This document shows positions 1 to 10,152 of a DNA stretch of 18,953 nt, one piece after another. Below the pieces are notes generated by a model. It did no database searches. It was not told the DNA's origin and worked only from the letters and a program-made list of their open reading frames with translations. The stretch's first letter is position 1. The number at the start of each line of letters is the position of its first letter. The translations under genes were made by a program, and so were the position numbers. The stretch spans positions 1-18,953 of the forward strand of contig JBAYFO010000069.1 in assembly GCA_041667115.1 (NCBI GenBank), written 5' to 3'. The stretch is from UBA1563 sp041667115. Lineage in GTDB: Bacteria; Bacteroidota; Ignavibacteria; Ignavibacteriales; Ignavibacteriaceae.

Positions 1-1403
1 AAAAGAATTTGTACGCAAACCATATTCGATTTTTTGCCGATGCAGGTTTGCCTGAGGTTTCTAAAAATAAATTAGAATCGATAAGAAAATTAGCGGTACA
101 ATCATTTGAAATTTCTTCTTTAACTAATCAAGGACCTGTTCATATAAATTTTCCTTTTGAGAAGCCGTTTGAACCGGAAAGTTACACAGACAGTATTCCA
201 CTTACCCTGGAATTGAAGTACACGGTAAATAGTGAATTAATAAAAATAAAGAGACCATTCTCTAAAGACGTTAGTCATTTAATTAAATACATTGCCAAGG
301 CAAAAAGAGGACTGATCATTGTTGGACCCGATCACTACGATGCAAAATTTCCTCGTCTGATAAATGAAGTTTCAAGTAAAACCGGCTTTCCTATATTTGC
401 GGATGGGGCTTCTCAACTCCGCTTTGGAAAATCAGCCAAAAATAATGTGGTAGCAAATTACGACGCGCTGCTTCGTTCAGAATATTTTTTAAAGGATTTT
501 CATCCTGACCTAATCCTTCACTTCGGAAGAACAATCACCTCAAAAGGACTTGAACAATTTCTTGAAAAGACATCAGCTCCGAAGTATTTAATTAACGAAT
601 TCGGTGATTGGTTTGACCCGACCGGAAGCGCTAAAAACGCGTTGGCAATTAAACCGTTTGTATTTTGTGAGCTGTTACTGGAATCAATATTTTTATCAAA
701 ACGGACTATCGAGCAAAAGCAGTGGTTCAATTTTGTAACGACTGCAAACACACGTGCTGAAATAATAAAAAATAAAACGTTAGCAGTCTCGGTTTTCCCC
801 AACGAACCTTCAACTATTAATTTGGTACTAAATAATCTACCGCAAAAAGCAAATGTGATGCTGTCAAATAGTTTGCCCGTTCGAGATTTTGATTTCTTCG
901 CTTCAAGTCTTAATAAAGAACTTACCGTGTACCATAACAGAGGCGCCAGCGGAATTGACGGAATTCTATCAACAGCTTTAGGGATCGCTTATGCTTCAAA
1001 AAATCCGACAGTATTATTAACCGGCGATATAGCCTTTTACTATGACCTTACTTCCCTGCTCACAGCAAAGCAATACAAGATTCCATTAATAATAATTTTA
1101 GTAAATAATGATGGTGGAGGGATTTTTCAATTCCTCCCGATCGCGAAATATGAAAATGTTTTTGAACAGTTTTTTACAATGCCGCATGCATTATCGTTTA
1201 AAACATTCGTTAAAGAGTTTGGCGGAAATTATTCGCTTATAAAAAAGCAAAGTGACTTTGAAAAACAGATGAAGAAATCTTTATCCGCTAAAAACTTCTC
1301 CGTGCTTGAAATTAAAACCGATGCAAAAATTTCATTGCAAATAAGAAAAAAATATTGGGAAGCTGTTTCCGAATCATTTAAAAACAAAAAAGCCGCAAAA
1401 TAA
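1..1403 (+). CDS. menD: MenD, SEPHCHC synthase (5'-truncated)
   Basis: Thiamine-diphosphate enzyme of menaquinone synthesis: it joins 2-oxoglutarate (with loss of CO2) to isochorismate, giving SEPHCHC. The reading frame is open to the first base of the window, so the N-terminus lies outside; the TTG at 9 is internal. About 466 residues are present against roughly 550-580 for the family, so about 100 are missing. Counting from the TTG, visible signatures are GPVHINFPF (42-50), SNSLPVRDFD (286-295, MenD-specific), NRGASGIDG (310-318), and the ThDP/Mg motif starting GD at 339-340 and running to NNDGGGIFQFLP (366-377). The domain order (end of Pyr domain, central domain, PP domain) is normal and there is no frameshift. 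The stop codon TAA sits in the loop of a terminator hairpin. Family assignment is secure. Confidence 0.95.
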   Translation, partial: KNLYANHIRFFADAGLPEVSKNKLESIRKLAVQSFEISSLTNQGPVHINFPFEKPFEPESYTDSIPLTLELKYTVNSELIKIKRPFSKDVSHLIKYIAKAKRGLIIVGPDHYDAKFPRLINEVSSKTGFPIFADGASQLRFGKSAKNNVVANYDALLRSEYFLKDFHPDLILHFGRTITSKGLEQFLEKTSAPKYLINEFGDWFDPTGSAKNALAIKPFVFCELLLESIFLSKRTIEQKQWFNFVTTANTRAEIIKNKTLAVSVFPNEPSTINLVLNNLPQKANVMLSNSLPVRDFDFFASSLNKELTVYHNRGASGIDGILSTALGIAYASKNPTVLLTGDIAFYYDLTSLLTAKQYKIPLIIILVNNDGGGIFQFLPIAKYENVFEQFFTMPHALSFKTFVKEFGGNYSLIKKQSDFEKQMKKSLSAKNFSVLEIKTDAKISLQIRKKYWEAVSESFKNKKAAK

Positions 1404-1417
1404 TTTTCTGCGGCTTT
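1389..1417. terminator. Bidirectional hairpin terminator between menD and the convergent acyltransferase gene
   Basis: A perfect 9-bp inverted repeat, AAAGCCGCA (1389-1397) with TGCGGCTTT (1409-1417), encloses the menD stop codon in its loop. On the plus strand it is followed by a T-rich tail (TTTAATTTT). On the minus strand the stem runs into six Ts followed by GTTTT. It therefore fits a shared Rho-independent terminator for the two converging transcripts. Confidence 0.8.
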
Positions 1418-1442
1418 AATTTTAACAATTCTTTATATCACG

Positions 1443-2597
1443 CTAAACTTTGATGAATATCTTTTTAGCGTAGAGAATCCACATTAAACCAAGCCAAACT
1501 ACTACATACATTAAAGCCCATGCAAGTGAGGCGTGAATCGGTGCCAACCAGGAGAGAAAGAGGTTATGATATAAATATCCTTGCAAACTGATTTCTGATC
1601 CGGTATCACTTGTAACTTTGATCAGTCCCATCAATCTTGCACCTATACCAGATAAAAAGAACACCGCAATAGCGTTAGTCCCATAAACAACAAACGGTTT
1701 CGTCCACCAGGTAATTCCTTTTACGTCAATAAACCAATAGCAAAGGGCAAAAAAGTGGAGAGCCATTCCGGAGTTAAATAAAACGTAAGAACTTGTCCAT
1801 AAACTTTTGTTGATCGGGAACCACATATCAATTATTGTTGCAAGTACAATTCCCAAATTTCCAAAAATGAACATCCAAACTATTTTTGTAGTTTTATCTT
1901 TGTTCGTTCTAAGCCATGCGCCAAGCAGAACACCGCTTAACGCAGTTGAGATTGCTGGAATTGTGCTTAACAAGCCTTCAGGGTCCCAGACTTTTGTCTG
2001 TTTCCATAAATGACCGGACAATAAAAGATTATCCAACCATCCAGCAAGATTTGGCGCGAAAGAATTCCCGTTCGCATCTAAAATTACCGGAACATATAAG
2101 TTCGGCATTCCATAACCCGGAACCGGGATTAAGGTCATGATTATCCAATAAAATATTAGAAGACCTGCCGCAATATATGCTTGTGTTTTCCAACTAGACT
2201 TTATAAAAATAAACGATGCGAAAAAGTAAACCACGGCGATTCGCTGTAAAACTCCTGGGATACGAATTGTGGATAAATTGAAATAAGGAAATCCCGCTAG
2301 CACCATACCGATAAGAAAAATCATAATAGCTCTTCTAAATATTTGAAGAATTAATTTTTTCTGATCGTCTCCTCTTTCTTTTCTTTTAGTAAGTGAAAGT
2401 GTAATGGCAACACCGACAATAAATAGAAAGAAAGGGAAAATATAATCGGTTGGTGTTACGCCGTTCCATGTTGCGTGCTCTAATGCAGGATAAATAGTAC
2501 CCCAACTCCCTGGATTATTTACAAGAATCATCCCCATAATCGTAATCCCGCGAAAAACATCAAGAGAAATTAAACGGTCTGATTTTGCTGCTTCCAT
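1443..2597 (-). CDS. COG4299/DUF5009 membrane acyltransferase (HGSNAT/NagX-like)
   Basis: Polytopic inner-membrane protein of the heparan-alpha-glucosaminide N-acetyltransferase-like family (COG4299), 384 residues, typical for the bacterial members. The family is thought to transfer acetyl groups across the membrane to an amino sugar; the bacterial substrate is not established, though NagX members occur with N-acetylglucosamine use. Visible signatures are RLISLDVFRG (8-17), then HATWNGVTPTDYIFPFFLF (41-59), whose His41 matches the conserved active-site His region of HGSNAT, then RIPGVLQRIAVVYF (112-125). About ten hydrophobic segments follow. The start is ATG with only a weak GAAG upstream. 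It lies 74 bases downstream of the DedA gene on the same strand and ends at the shared terminator, so it may be the last gene of the sprA-dedA transcript. The family is confident; the substrate is unknown. Confidence 0.85.
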   Translation of the reverse strand: MEAAKSDRLISLDVFRGITIMGMILVNNPGSWGTIYPALEHATWNGVTPTDYIFPFFLFIVGVAITLSLTKRKERGDDQKKLILQIFRRAIMIFLIGMVLAGFPYFNLSTIRIPGVLQRIAVVYFFASFIFIKSSWKTQAYIAAGLLIFYWIIMTLIPVPGYGMPNLYVPVILDANGNSFAPNLAGWLDNLLLSGHLWKQTKVWDPEGLLSTIPAISTALSGVLLGAWLRTNKDKTTKIVWMFIFGNLGIVLATIIDMWFPINKSLWTSSYVLFNSGMALHFFALCYWFIDVKGITWWTKPFVVYGTNAIAVFFLSGIGARLMGLIKVTSDTGSEISLQGYLYHNLFLSWLAPIHASLAWALMYVVVWLGLMWILYAKKIFIKV

Positions 2598-2671
2598 ATT
2601 TTTCTTCAGTTAATTGATAAATAATTCAATCAAACTTAATTGATTTCTTTCAACTGAACAAGTCCACATTG

Positions 2672-3322
2672 TTATTTGACCGATTTAGAAAAAAACTTTG
2701 CTCTTCCAATCTCAATTATTGCAGGAAGAATTGAAATGAAAATAACTGCGAGAATTGCTATACTAAAATTCTGTTTGATAAATGGAAGGTTACCGAAATA
2801 ATATCCAACAAAAATTAATAATCCACTCCACAACACAGCACCGGTAATAGAATAAGAAATAAATTTCAAATAATTCATTCTCCCAAGTCCCGCAGTAAAT
2901 GGAGTAAACGTTCTAACGATGGGAACGAACCGCGCAATAATAATCGTCTTTCCGCCATATTTTTCAAAGTAAGCGTGAGTTTTATCAAGATATTCTTTCT
3001 TAATAAACCTGCCGGAATTTTTCTTCAATATTTTTGCACCGAGAAAATGTCCAACCCAATAATTTACATTATCACCTGTAAGCGCCGCGACCACAACAAG
3101 AAAAAAACAAAAATAAACATTCAAACTTCCCAAAGCGGCAAGTGTTCCCATTGCAAAAAGAAGCGAATCACCGGGCAAAAATGGTGTAAAGACAAACCCG
3201 GTTTCCGCAAAAATCACAAAAAATAAAATTGCGTATGTGAACGTTCCGTACTGGGCAGTTAAATTCCCTAAGTGTTTATCGAGATGTAAAAATATTTCTA
3301 CAAGGTTTTGAACAAGTTCCAA
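2672..3322 (-). CDS. DedA/VTT-domain membrane protein
   Basis: 216-residue DedA-family (VTT/SNARE-associated) inner-membrane protein. Members have been linked to undecaprenyl-phosphate or phospholipid flipping and to proton-dependent envelope homeostasis. The re-entrant loop motif FTPFLPGDSLLFAMG is at 45-59 and RFVPIVRTFTPFTAG at 131-145. Glu40, Asp52, Arg131 and Arg137 line up, with a one-residue offset, with the four charged residues reported essential in E. coli YqjA (E39, D51, R130, R136), so the protein looks functional. The start is TTG: an in-frame TGA lies two codons upstream, no ATG is available before the conserved region, and a GGGTGA ribosome-binding site sits 3 bases before the TTG. 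It begins 26 bases after the sprA stop, so co-transcription with sprA is likely. Confidence 0.9.
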   Translation of the reverse strand: MELVQNLVEIFLHLDKHLGNLTAQYGTFTYAILFFVIFAETGFVFTPFLPGDSLLFAMGTLAALGSLNVYFCFFLVVVAALTGDNVNYWVGHFLGAKILKKNSGRFIKKEYLDKTHAYFEKYGGKTIIIARFVPIVRTFTPFTAGLGRMNYLKFISYSITGAVLWSGLLIFVGYYFGNLPFIKQNFSIAILAVIFISILPAIIEIGRAKFFSKSVK

Positions 3323-3348
3323 GATTCACCCGAATTTAATTTAAGATA

Positions 3349-6300
3349 TTACTGCGTAATTGAAATTCTCACATCCAGACCGGCTTCGTTTATTGTTGAA
3401 GGAGACACCCGTGCTGCCCCTTCAGGAGTAATGGATGATCGTGTGTAAAAAACTGAAAGAGTAACACGCGAACTGATAACATATTTCACTCTCGGCTCAA
3501 GAGAGGTTCTGGTTGTACCATCTTGAGGAATTCCCTCTTCGGTAAATTGATTCATATCAAAAAATACCGTTGAGTTTTTTGCGTTAGAATAAGAGAAGCT
3601 AAATTCAATATCGTTCTTTAATGCTATTCCAAATAATGGAACTTCAAATCCCGATTTAGAATAGTTGAGAGAAACTCCTATTTCACGAGTAAATGTTTCC
3701 GTAATTTTTTGTGTAGTTACTCCAAGATCATAATTAGACCGGGTTGAATATTTAACATTCCCTGAGAAATTTCCATTCCAAATTGAATTTAATGTCATAT
3801 TAAGACCAATCAACGGAGAGAATCCGTATGAGACCTTTTGTGAAGAAGTTGCTTGAGTACCATCGGGGTTACTCCTCCACCCTTCAGTGTAATTAGCGCC
3901 GTATGCATGATCAAGACTAACTTTTTTTGCAAAACTTTTAAATATCGGGAACTTCTCAAGCCCATCCCAGGTAATGCGCCAATTCGGTCTAGGAACATAC
4001 TTCACTAAATCTTTTAAGAAGCTAACCTTAGAAAGAAGCGGGAGTGTTTCAAATCCTTGCAAAAAGGCTTGAGAAAGATTTGCATTTTTGTCAGCCGCTT
4101 TTGGATCATACAACTCGCTTACCCGTTTTATACCACTCTTGAACATTGACAAGAAAAATACTGGAGGAAGTGAAAAGAAGGTACGGTCAAGTGTTCCCGT
4201 AATAACTGGATTTTGTCTAACTAAAACTCCATTCGCACCTGTTGACAAATTTGTAGTTTTGTTCAATGACCAACCGACTTTCCAATTCAAATCGATGCGT
4301 GCACCTTCCCACAAAGGCCGGGCGGTTTTTAGATCAATCGAATTCCTTTGGCTGAAGTTATCCGCCAAAGTACTATTAACGGTAGCAGCCCTTGGTCCAA
4401 CATCATTTTTTAAACCTAACATAAAAAGTCGGGATGGACCATTATCCGGATTATTTTGAATTCCCCAAAAGTTTTTAAAACCCGTTCCTTTCCCACGGAT
4501 TCCGTTTGACGAAAAAGTATTATCATTTGAAAAGTTTACACTTATTGTCTCGTAATCAAAAAGAACGGTTTTGGTAACAGTTTTCAAAAAGTAAAGAGCG
4601 TTATTTAAAGCATTTGATCTATGGGGCAGTGTATCAATTGCAGCGGTTGAATCTTTCACTACCAAACTCTGAGCAACCGGTTTATTTCCTTCAGGATTTT
4701 CCGTAGCAAAATTTCTATTGCGCGTTGGAGCTGGCGGAACGCCTACTTGTTGATTTTTAGGCTCTTCCTCTTTAAATAAAGGGGCAGCAAGAGACTTTAA
4801 TTTTAAGGAGAATCCTAAATTAATTCTATTTGAGTAACCGGCGCGGCGTCCGAGTTCTTCCTGCCGCAGATCATTATCCCATTGATACGTTGCGCCGTAC
4901 CCGGCTGTGAGCGTAAAATAATTTTTCAATTCCCAGAATGAAGGAAGACGTGGAGAGGTTTTAAGGTCAAATGATTGTTTGTAGCTGTAATCTTTTCCAA
5001 AAAAAGCACCGCCAAAAATATCTTTCCAGATATCTCTTTCTGACCGTTGATTATTATAGGCATCTGTCTCCAGATAAGAAAGCGTAGATGCAACGTCCAC
5101 ATTATAAGTTGTGGAAATATTAAAAAATGCATTGTCAGTAAATTTCCATCCGTAATTAAAACCGCGGGAGGAGGTAAAATCTCTTGAAATAATTGTTTTT
5201 GAATCACTATTGCTCTGGGGTCTGGTAACATTTGTGTTTCTATTTCTTCTTGCGGAGAAATTCCATGCGAATGACTGCGGTGTATAATAAAATTTTGCAT
5301 TCCGATAGTCGCTCAGCAGACCAAGAACCGTTCCCAAGACCGGAATGTTTGAAGGATATAAATAATAATCACTGCTAATCTGAACCGTATAATTTGCAGA
5401 CGCGTTCCATATCCAATTCTTTGATGACATCGTGGAAGGATTTCTGCTGAATGATTTATTAAAATTGAAATTTAAAGTTATGGCATTCCATGTATCGCGT
5501 ATCAGCCAATAATTGGAAGGGATATTTAATTTGATGTTCGAGACATTCCATGAGTCCGATGAAGAGTAGGTCTGAGATTCCGTACGTATTTCTTCTGCGG
5601 TTTTGTACTTCGATTTTTTTACGGTCTCTTCTACTTTAATATCTGTTCCCGGGAAATAAAGAGGTTTTCCCATTGATTCAGTTTTTGAATAAGTCACTTT
5701 TAAATTGCTACCGGGCATATCAAACGGGAGAAATTTTAACACATTAACATCTGTTGAGATACTCCAGTTTTTTGCATCCACTCTTGACCCGAACCGGTCA
5801 TTCAACCGGTGGAAATAGGGATCGGTCTGACTCATATTAAAGTTTACATTCATCAGGTCTGCCAGTTTTAATGAAGTGGCAAAGCTATATGCCCAGCCAG
5901 GCGTATCATCGGCTCCAATTACGCGCAATTCATTCACCCATACGTCACCCGAAATTGATCCACTAGATTTGTTAACAATTACAACTGACAAAAACTTAAT
6001 TGCTGTAAGCGATGGATTCCCTTTTACTACATAGAAATGATCTGCAAAACCAGTTACCGCTTGACTAAACTCAGAAGTAATTTGTGTCGTATCGCGAGCA
6101 TCTTTCAACGCGGTCAATTCGCTAAAAAGAATGCTTACTTCATTCCAACCGGGGGTAATCGGTTGACGATAGGCATAAAAGTTATTGGTATCTGCACCAA
6201 ATCTGAAATAAATTTCGGCATTTGGTCCATCACCACCAATGTACGAAACTGAAGTTGTTAAAGGATTATCTTCTCCATGAATAAATAATTTCATCTGCTT

Positions 6301-9300
6301 ATAATTGAAAACATCCAACGGGCGGAATAAATATTTCACTGCTTCTCGTGATTGCCCAAGCTTCATATCATTAATCGTTAAATTCAACGACTGCTCGTTT
6401 CTAAAAATTTCTTCATCAGGGCGGCTGCGATCTCTTTCTCTTTGCACACCGGGAGGGCTTTGATATGCAGGATAATTATCTTCGATGTTCACAACTGAAA
6501 TAGCCATGATGCTGTCTTTTAAATCTTTTTTCTGCCATTGATTCCCGACAAGATTAAACTCAGCCATTCTAAAATGAACTGTATCACTTGCATTTGTTAC
6601 AAATAACCGGAGATATTCAACAACTGAAAAGCTCGGTTTACCATATGCAAGCAAAGTATCCTTTAATGGAATTCGGTACAAATACCAGTTATTCGTTCCA
6701 CCACCGGCGAGATAAGGATTTTTTTCTTTATCGGTGGAAAGAGGAATTTCATACCTGTAATAACTATTTAATTGATCTAAAAATCCATTATGGTTTAAAT
6801 CTTCTGTATCGGGAAATCTTCCAACATCAGTTAAAGCGGCATTACCTTGTGTTCCATTGATGTTCAAATAATTTGCCATAAGTGCGGTACCGGAACTATT
6901 ATAACTAAAATTATCATGGCTTGGATCAGCATCAGTGGACCCAAAATTTGCTTGCTCCTGAGCATCGGTAAGTCCATCTAAACCATTGTCTTCACCCTCA
7001 TCGATAAGATCATTTTTATTTTTATCTTCAGTGTCAAGATTGCCGTTCGGAATAACATCTTCACTAATTTTTCCGAGATCAATGTAAACTTTTGAATTTT
7101 CCGAACCTGGAGAAACTTGTAACCAGAATTCTAAAAACTCAATGTTTTCATCAACAAGATTACTTGCAGTAGACGAAAGTTGTTTCATCATACCGCCCCA
7201 CGCCAGGGGTTTATTTACCGTTGCCATTGATCTTGAATAGTTGTACGTCCCCGGAACATCGGGAATGTAAACATAATCCAGCACGGTAACTTGTTCATCC
7301 CCGCGCGCTACTTTTTTCTCCGGCCAAATATCTTTTACCTGAACATTGGAAGGTAAGACATTGTACCAGAAACTCTTTCCTTTAAAAGACATTGTAAGTG
7401 AATCGCTAGCCGTTGATAAACCCGAAATGGATTTTAGTTCATTGGGAATACTTAAATCTTTCCATGAAGTATAGGAAACTCCTACAGGAATTATTCTCTT
7501 TGAACCTTCGAAATCATCAATATACGCTATGCTCTTTCCCCCATCCGATGAAATTGTACTTTTCTTTGTGTTCGGGTCGGGTTTCATATATGCAAATTCA
7601 CCGCTCAAGCTTATAGAAGACATTTCCCGTGTAGAAAATATTTTGTCAAGCGCTTTTGTAAGAAAAGGGAGATCCGCAGAAGTATTGAAATCAATTCCAT
7701 AAATTGAATTGCTTAAGGGCTCTTCTCCAATCCTTACCTTGTCGCTGAGCGTCTGTTGAGTTAAGGTTAGTGCAGAAAAACCTAGTTTTGTCCTTTTTGA
7801 AAAATCTATTTGTCCGCGGACACCAAAAAGAGTTTTGGAGGCAAGTTGGAATAAATCATTTTCTTCATAAGTTATTTTTAAATTTGCACCGGGCACAAGC
7901 GCCGCATCGTTTCTTATGGTCAATTGTCCGATGCTGTAATCCATGTAATAATCAATTCCTGGTGTCAAATCTCTTCCGTTGAGATTAACCTTGACGGAAT
8001 TTTCAACTAAGGTAAAACCGAGTTGGTAAACCGCAGAAGCTTCACCTGAATAGGTGCCGGTCATAATAAATTTATCTTTTATATTATTCTGCTTGGCGAA
8101 AGTTACCGTTTCATCATAGACACCCAGGTAATTTAAAGAGTCAGCATTCGGAATTGAAGAGGGTATATTTCTGCCAAACGGCTGAAGCGTTGGAAAAATA
8201 ATTTCCCCGGTTTCAGGGATAATTGTTAGTCCCGGTTTGAAATCAAAGATACCATCCGGCTGCCCTTGCCCATCCTGCCCAACAAGATCAAGTCCAAAAG
8301 CGTTTATAAGGCGAGTCTCTCCAAGAATGGATTGAGGATCTTGTCCTTCAACTTGATACTTAATATCGAAGACGAATCCATCCTTTTTAATATTTCTTCC
8401 GTTAATAGGATAGATATTCTTTAACCGTAGATTCCAAGCTTTGGTGTTTTCGGGTATAAGATTTTGGGGTTTAACTAATTTTAATACAAGTCGTTGAGTC
8501 GTGTCGCCCGCAGCCTGATCATAATATTCACCGTAAAAAACATCATCGTCTTCGCTGGTTGTAGCTCCCGCACGCTGATAAGCAACAGCTATAATATCAT
8601 TATCCTGAATTTGTGATTTAAATGTAATAAATCCTGTTTCCGCATGCAGAATATAGTCAACATCTTTTGTTAAAAGAATGAAACGACCTTGAGCTATTTC
8701 TCCTCCTTTTACTGCTGAATTCCTTATATCATTTGAATAAACTTCGTCTTTCGCCCTGTTTGGAAGATCAATCAATGCAGTTGCGTTTCTTTCGGTAGGG
8801 TTACTGATGGTTTGATTGATCGATTTCCACACTTCAATTTTTGTTACCAAATATTGTGGATTTACTATTGGATTTGGATTAGCATAGTATTTATTAAATA
8901 AATTTAGCTCTTCTTTATGGGTTGTATCAGCATAGACTGAATCAATAAAATAATGATTATTTGAATAATCGTACGCATGGATAGTAAAATCCTGTGTAGT
9001 AGTACCACCGGAAACGGTCTTCTCCTTTATCTCCCCCTTTTTCTGGCTGGCAAGAGTTGTAAGCGTTAACGGTCCCATTTTAAACGTCGCCTTTACTCCA
9101 AATAACGCTTCACTACCACCGACAAGCGGAGAAGTCTGCAGGGAAACATTACCCGCTTCAACGCTTTGCACAATTTCGTCTTCGTAACCGGTGTATTTTA
9201 TTTTTAATTGATTTTCATATTCAAACGTCCGCTCTGTATTCCAATCGGCGCTGATAGCAAGTTTATCACCAATTGTTCCGTTCACATTGATCTGAACTGT

Positions 9301-10152
9301 TTGTTTAAAATCGGGTTCATTTCTTGTGTTACCCAAACGCGATGCCGTTATTCCTTCTGTCGTTTCATTTCGCCAGGCACCGTGAATATCAACCGCACCG
9401 CCGATACGTAAACTAATTTTCGGTGGACCAAAAATGCTGAGTACTCCAACACTTGGGAGAGGGATTTCAAAATCTGTGATATCTTTTATTAAATCCCCTA
9501 ATCCCCGTTTTGCATCCTTTAAATCATACTTATAGGCAAGCTCATCCCACAACTCTTCCTGCCGTGTTTTTAAGCGGAGTGCCACATATTCTTGTAGCGG
9601 GATTCTAAGAATGATCTTTGTTACCTGGTCCCCAACTTTCTCTTTAATCTCCACGTACTCCCCGGTTGAGTCAATTTCTACAACGCGCCGTTTGATTCCG
9701 GCAGAAGGTTGTGCAAATAATTTGGAAGGTTTACTGTTATATAAAGAAAGTGTTGGAGTGTCTTTTGGTTTAAATTTGAATTGCTCGATTCTTGCGGTTG
9801 AATCGCGACGGAGTGAATCAAGCCTGATAGAATCTTGCTTGGTCAGTTCAACTTTAAGAGCAAGACTATCTTTAACGGGGGCTTTTAAGTTCCCGAGGGA
9901 ATCAACTTTAAGGGAATCTGAAGCGAGTTTATTTCCATTGGAATCAATGACGGCATTCACAAAAGGGAGAGAAATATCTTCCTGAGGATTTAAATTTTCT
10001 TTCGGGACCAAATCTTGAATTTGATAATTCTGCTCGTTATTCTTTCCAACCGATGAGTTTGACCTTTCAACTTGAAAAGAGGCATCAAACCAAAGCAAAG
10101 GATCTACCTTTGATGATTGGGTCTCGGAAGAACCCATAAAAAGATAAAGCAA
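3349..10152 (-). CDS. sprA: SprA/Sov, type IX secretion outer-membrane translocon
   Basis: Giant outer-membrane barrel through which T9SS cargo leaves the periplasm; the Flavobacterium SprA structure shows a 36-strand barrel with a gated lateral opening. Here 2267 residues are counted from the TTG at 10152, against about 2400 in the F. johnsoniae and P. gingivalis homologues. The protein shows a Ser/Lys-rich linker (about 60-150), long beta-rich regions of alternating aromatic/polar residues, and two Asp/Asn-rich calcium-type motifs near residues 1030 (NLDTEDKNKNDLIDEGEDNG) and 1117 (DTEDLNHNGFLD), typical of SprA. It ends in a strand-like VRISITQ. The reading frame is uninterrupted. The TTG start lacks a full signal peptide; the frame continues upstream and encodes one (see 10153-10221). 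dedA follows after 26 bases. No other T9SS gene is in the window. Confidence 0.93.
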   Translation of the reverse strand: MLYLFMGSSETQSSKVDPLLWFDASFQVERSNSSVGKNNEQNYQIQDLVPKENLNPQEDISLPFVNAVIDSNGNKLASDSLKVDSLGNLKAPVKDSLALKVELTKQDSIRLDSLRRDSTARIEQFKFKPKDTPTLSLYNSKPSKLFAQPSAGIKRRVVEIDSTGEYVEIKEKVGDQVTKIILRIPLQEYVALRLKTRQEELWDELAYKYDLKDAKRGLGDLIKDITDFEIPLPSVGVLSIFGPPKISLRIGGAVDIHGAWRNETTEGITASRLGNTRNEPDFKQTVQINVNGTIGDKLAISADWNTERTFEYENQLKIKYTGYEDEIVQSVEAGNVSLQTSPLVGGSEALFGVKATFKMGPLTLTTLASQKKGEIKEKTVSGGTTTQDFTIHAYDYSNNHYFIDSVYADTTHKEELNLFNKYYANPNPIVNPQYLVTKIEVWKSINQTISNPTERNATALIDLPNRAKDEVYSNDIRNSAVKGGEIAQGRFILLTKDVDYILHAETGFITFKSQIQDNDIIAVAYQRAGATTSEDDDVFYGEYYDQAAGDTTQRLVLKLVKPQNLIPENTKAWNLRLKNIYPINGRNIKKDGFVFDIKYQVEGQDPQSILGETRLINAFGLDLVGQDGQGQPDGIFDFKPGLTIIPETGEIIFPTLQPFGRNIPSSIPNADSLNYLGVYDETVTFAKQNNIKDKFIMTGTYSGEASAVYQLGFTLVENSVKVNLNGRDLTPGIDYYMDYSIGQLTIRNDAALVPGANLKITYEENDLFQLASKTLFGVRGQIDFSKRTKLGFSALTLTQQTLSDKVRIGEEPLSNSIYGIDFNTSADLPFLTKALDKIFSTREMSSISLSGEFAYMKPDPNTKKSTISSDGGKSIAYIDDFEGSKRIIPVGVSYTSWKDLSIPNELKSISGLSTASDSLTMSFKGKSFWYNVLPSNVQVKDIWPEKKVARGDEQVTVLDYVYIPDVPGTYNYSRSMATVNKPLAWGGMMKQLSSTASNLVDENIEFLEFWLQVSPGSENSKVYIDLGKISEDVIPNGNLDTEDKNKNDLIDEGEDNGLDGLTDAQEQANFGSTDADPSHDNFSYNSSGTALMANYLNINGTQGNAALTDVGRFPDTEDLNHNGFLDQLNSYYRYEIPLSTDKEKNPYLAGGGTNNWYLYRIPLKDTLLAYGKPSFSVVEYLRLFVTNASDTVHFRMAEFNLVGNQWQKKDLKDSIMAISVVNIEDNYPAYQSPPGVQRERDRSRPDEEIFRNEQSLNLTINDMKLGQSREAVKYLFRPLDVFNYKQMKLFIHGEDNPLTTSVSYIGGDGPNAEIYFRFGADTNNFYAYRQPITPGWNEVSILFSELTALKDARDTTQITSEFSQAVTGFADHFYVVKGNPSLTAIKFLSVVIVNKSSGSISGDVWVNELRVIGADDTPGWAYSFATSLKLADLMNVNFNMSQTDPYFHRLNDRFGSRVDAKNWSISTDVNVLKFLPFDMPGSNLKVTYSKTESMGKPLYFPGTDIKVEETVKKSKYKTAEEIRTESQTYSSSDSWNVSNIKLNIPSNYWLIRDTWNAITLNFNFNKSFSRNPSTMSSKNWIWNASANYTVQISSDYYLYPSNIPVLGTVLGLLSDYRNAKFYYTPQSFAWNFSARRNRNTNVTRPQSNSDSKTIISRDFTSSRGFNYGWKFTDNAFFNISTTYNVDVASTLSYLETDAYNNQRSERDIWKDIFGGAFFGKDYSYKQSFDLKTSPRLPSFWELKNYFTLTAGYGATYQWDNDLRQEELGRRAGYSNRINLGFSLKLKSLAAPLFKEEEPKNQQVGVPPAPTRNRNFATENPEGNKPVAQSLVVKDSTAAIDTLPHRSNALNNALYFLKTVTKTVLFDYETISVNFSNDNTFSSNGIRGKGTGFKNFWGIQNNPDNGPSRLFMLGLKNDVGPRAATVNSTLADNFSQRNSIDLKTARPLWEGARIDLNWKVGWSLNKTTNLSTGANGVLVRQNPVITGTLDRTFFSLPPVFFLSMFKSGIKRVSELYDPKAADKNANLSQAFLQGFETLPLLSKVSFLKDLVKYVPRPNWRITWDGLEKFPIFKSFAKKVSLDHAYGANYTEGWRSNPDGTQATSSQKVSYGFSPLIGLNMTLNSIWNGNFSGNVKYSTRSNYDLGVTTQKITETFTREIGVSLNYSKSGFEVPLFGIALKNDIEFSFSYSNAKNSTVFFDMNQFTEEGIPQDGTTRTSLEPRVKYVISSRVTLSVFYTRSSITPEGAARVSPSTINEAGLDVRISITQ

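Noticed and set aside
518..802. 94-residue minus-strand reading frame inside menD
   Set aside because: It lies wholly within the menD coding region, shows no recognisable motif, and menD is unambiguous in the other frame.
4926..5300. 124-residue minus-strand frame inside sprA
   Set aside because: Frame shadow of the continuous sprA ORF; rich in His/Ile with no family features.
9611..9985. 124-residue plus-strand frame antisense to the sprA N-terminal linker
   Set aside because: Ser/Leu-rich antisense of the Ser/Asp/Lys-rich linker; no ribosome site or motif.
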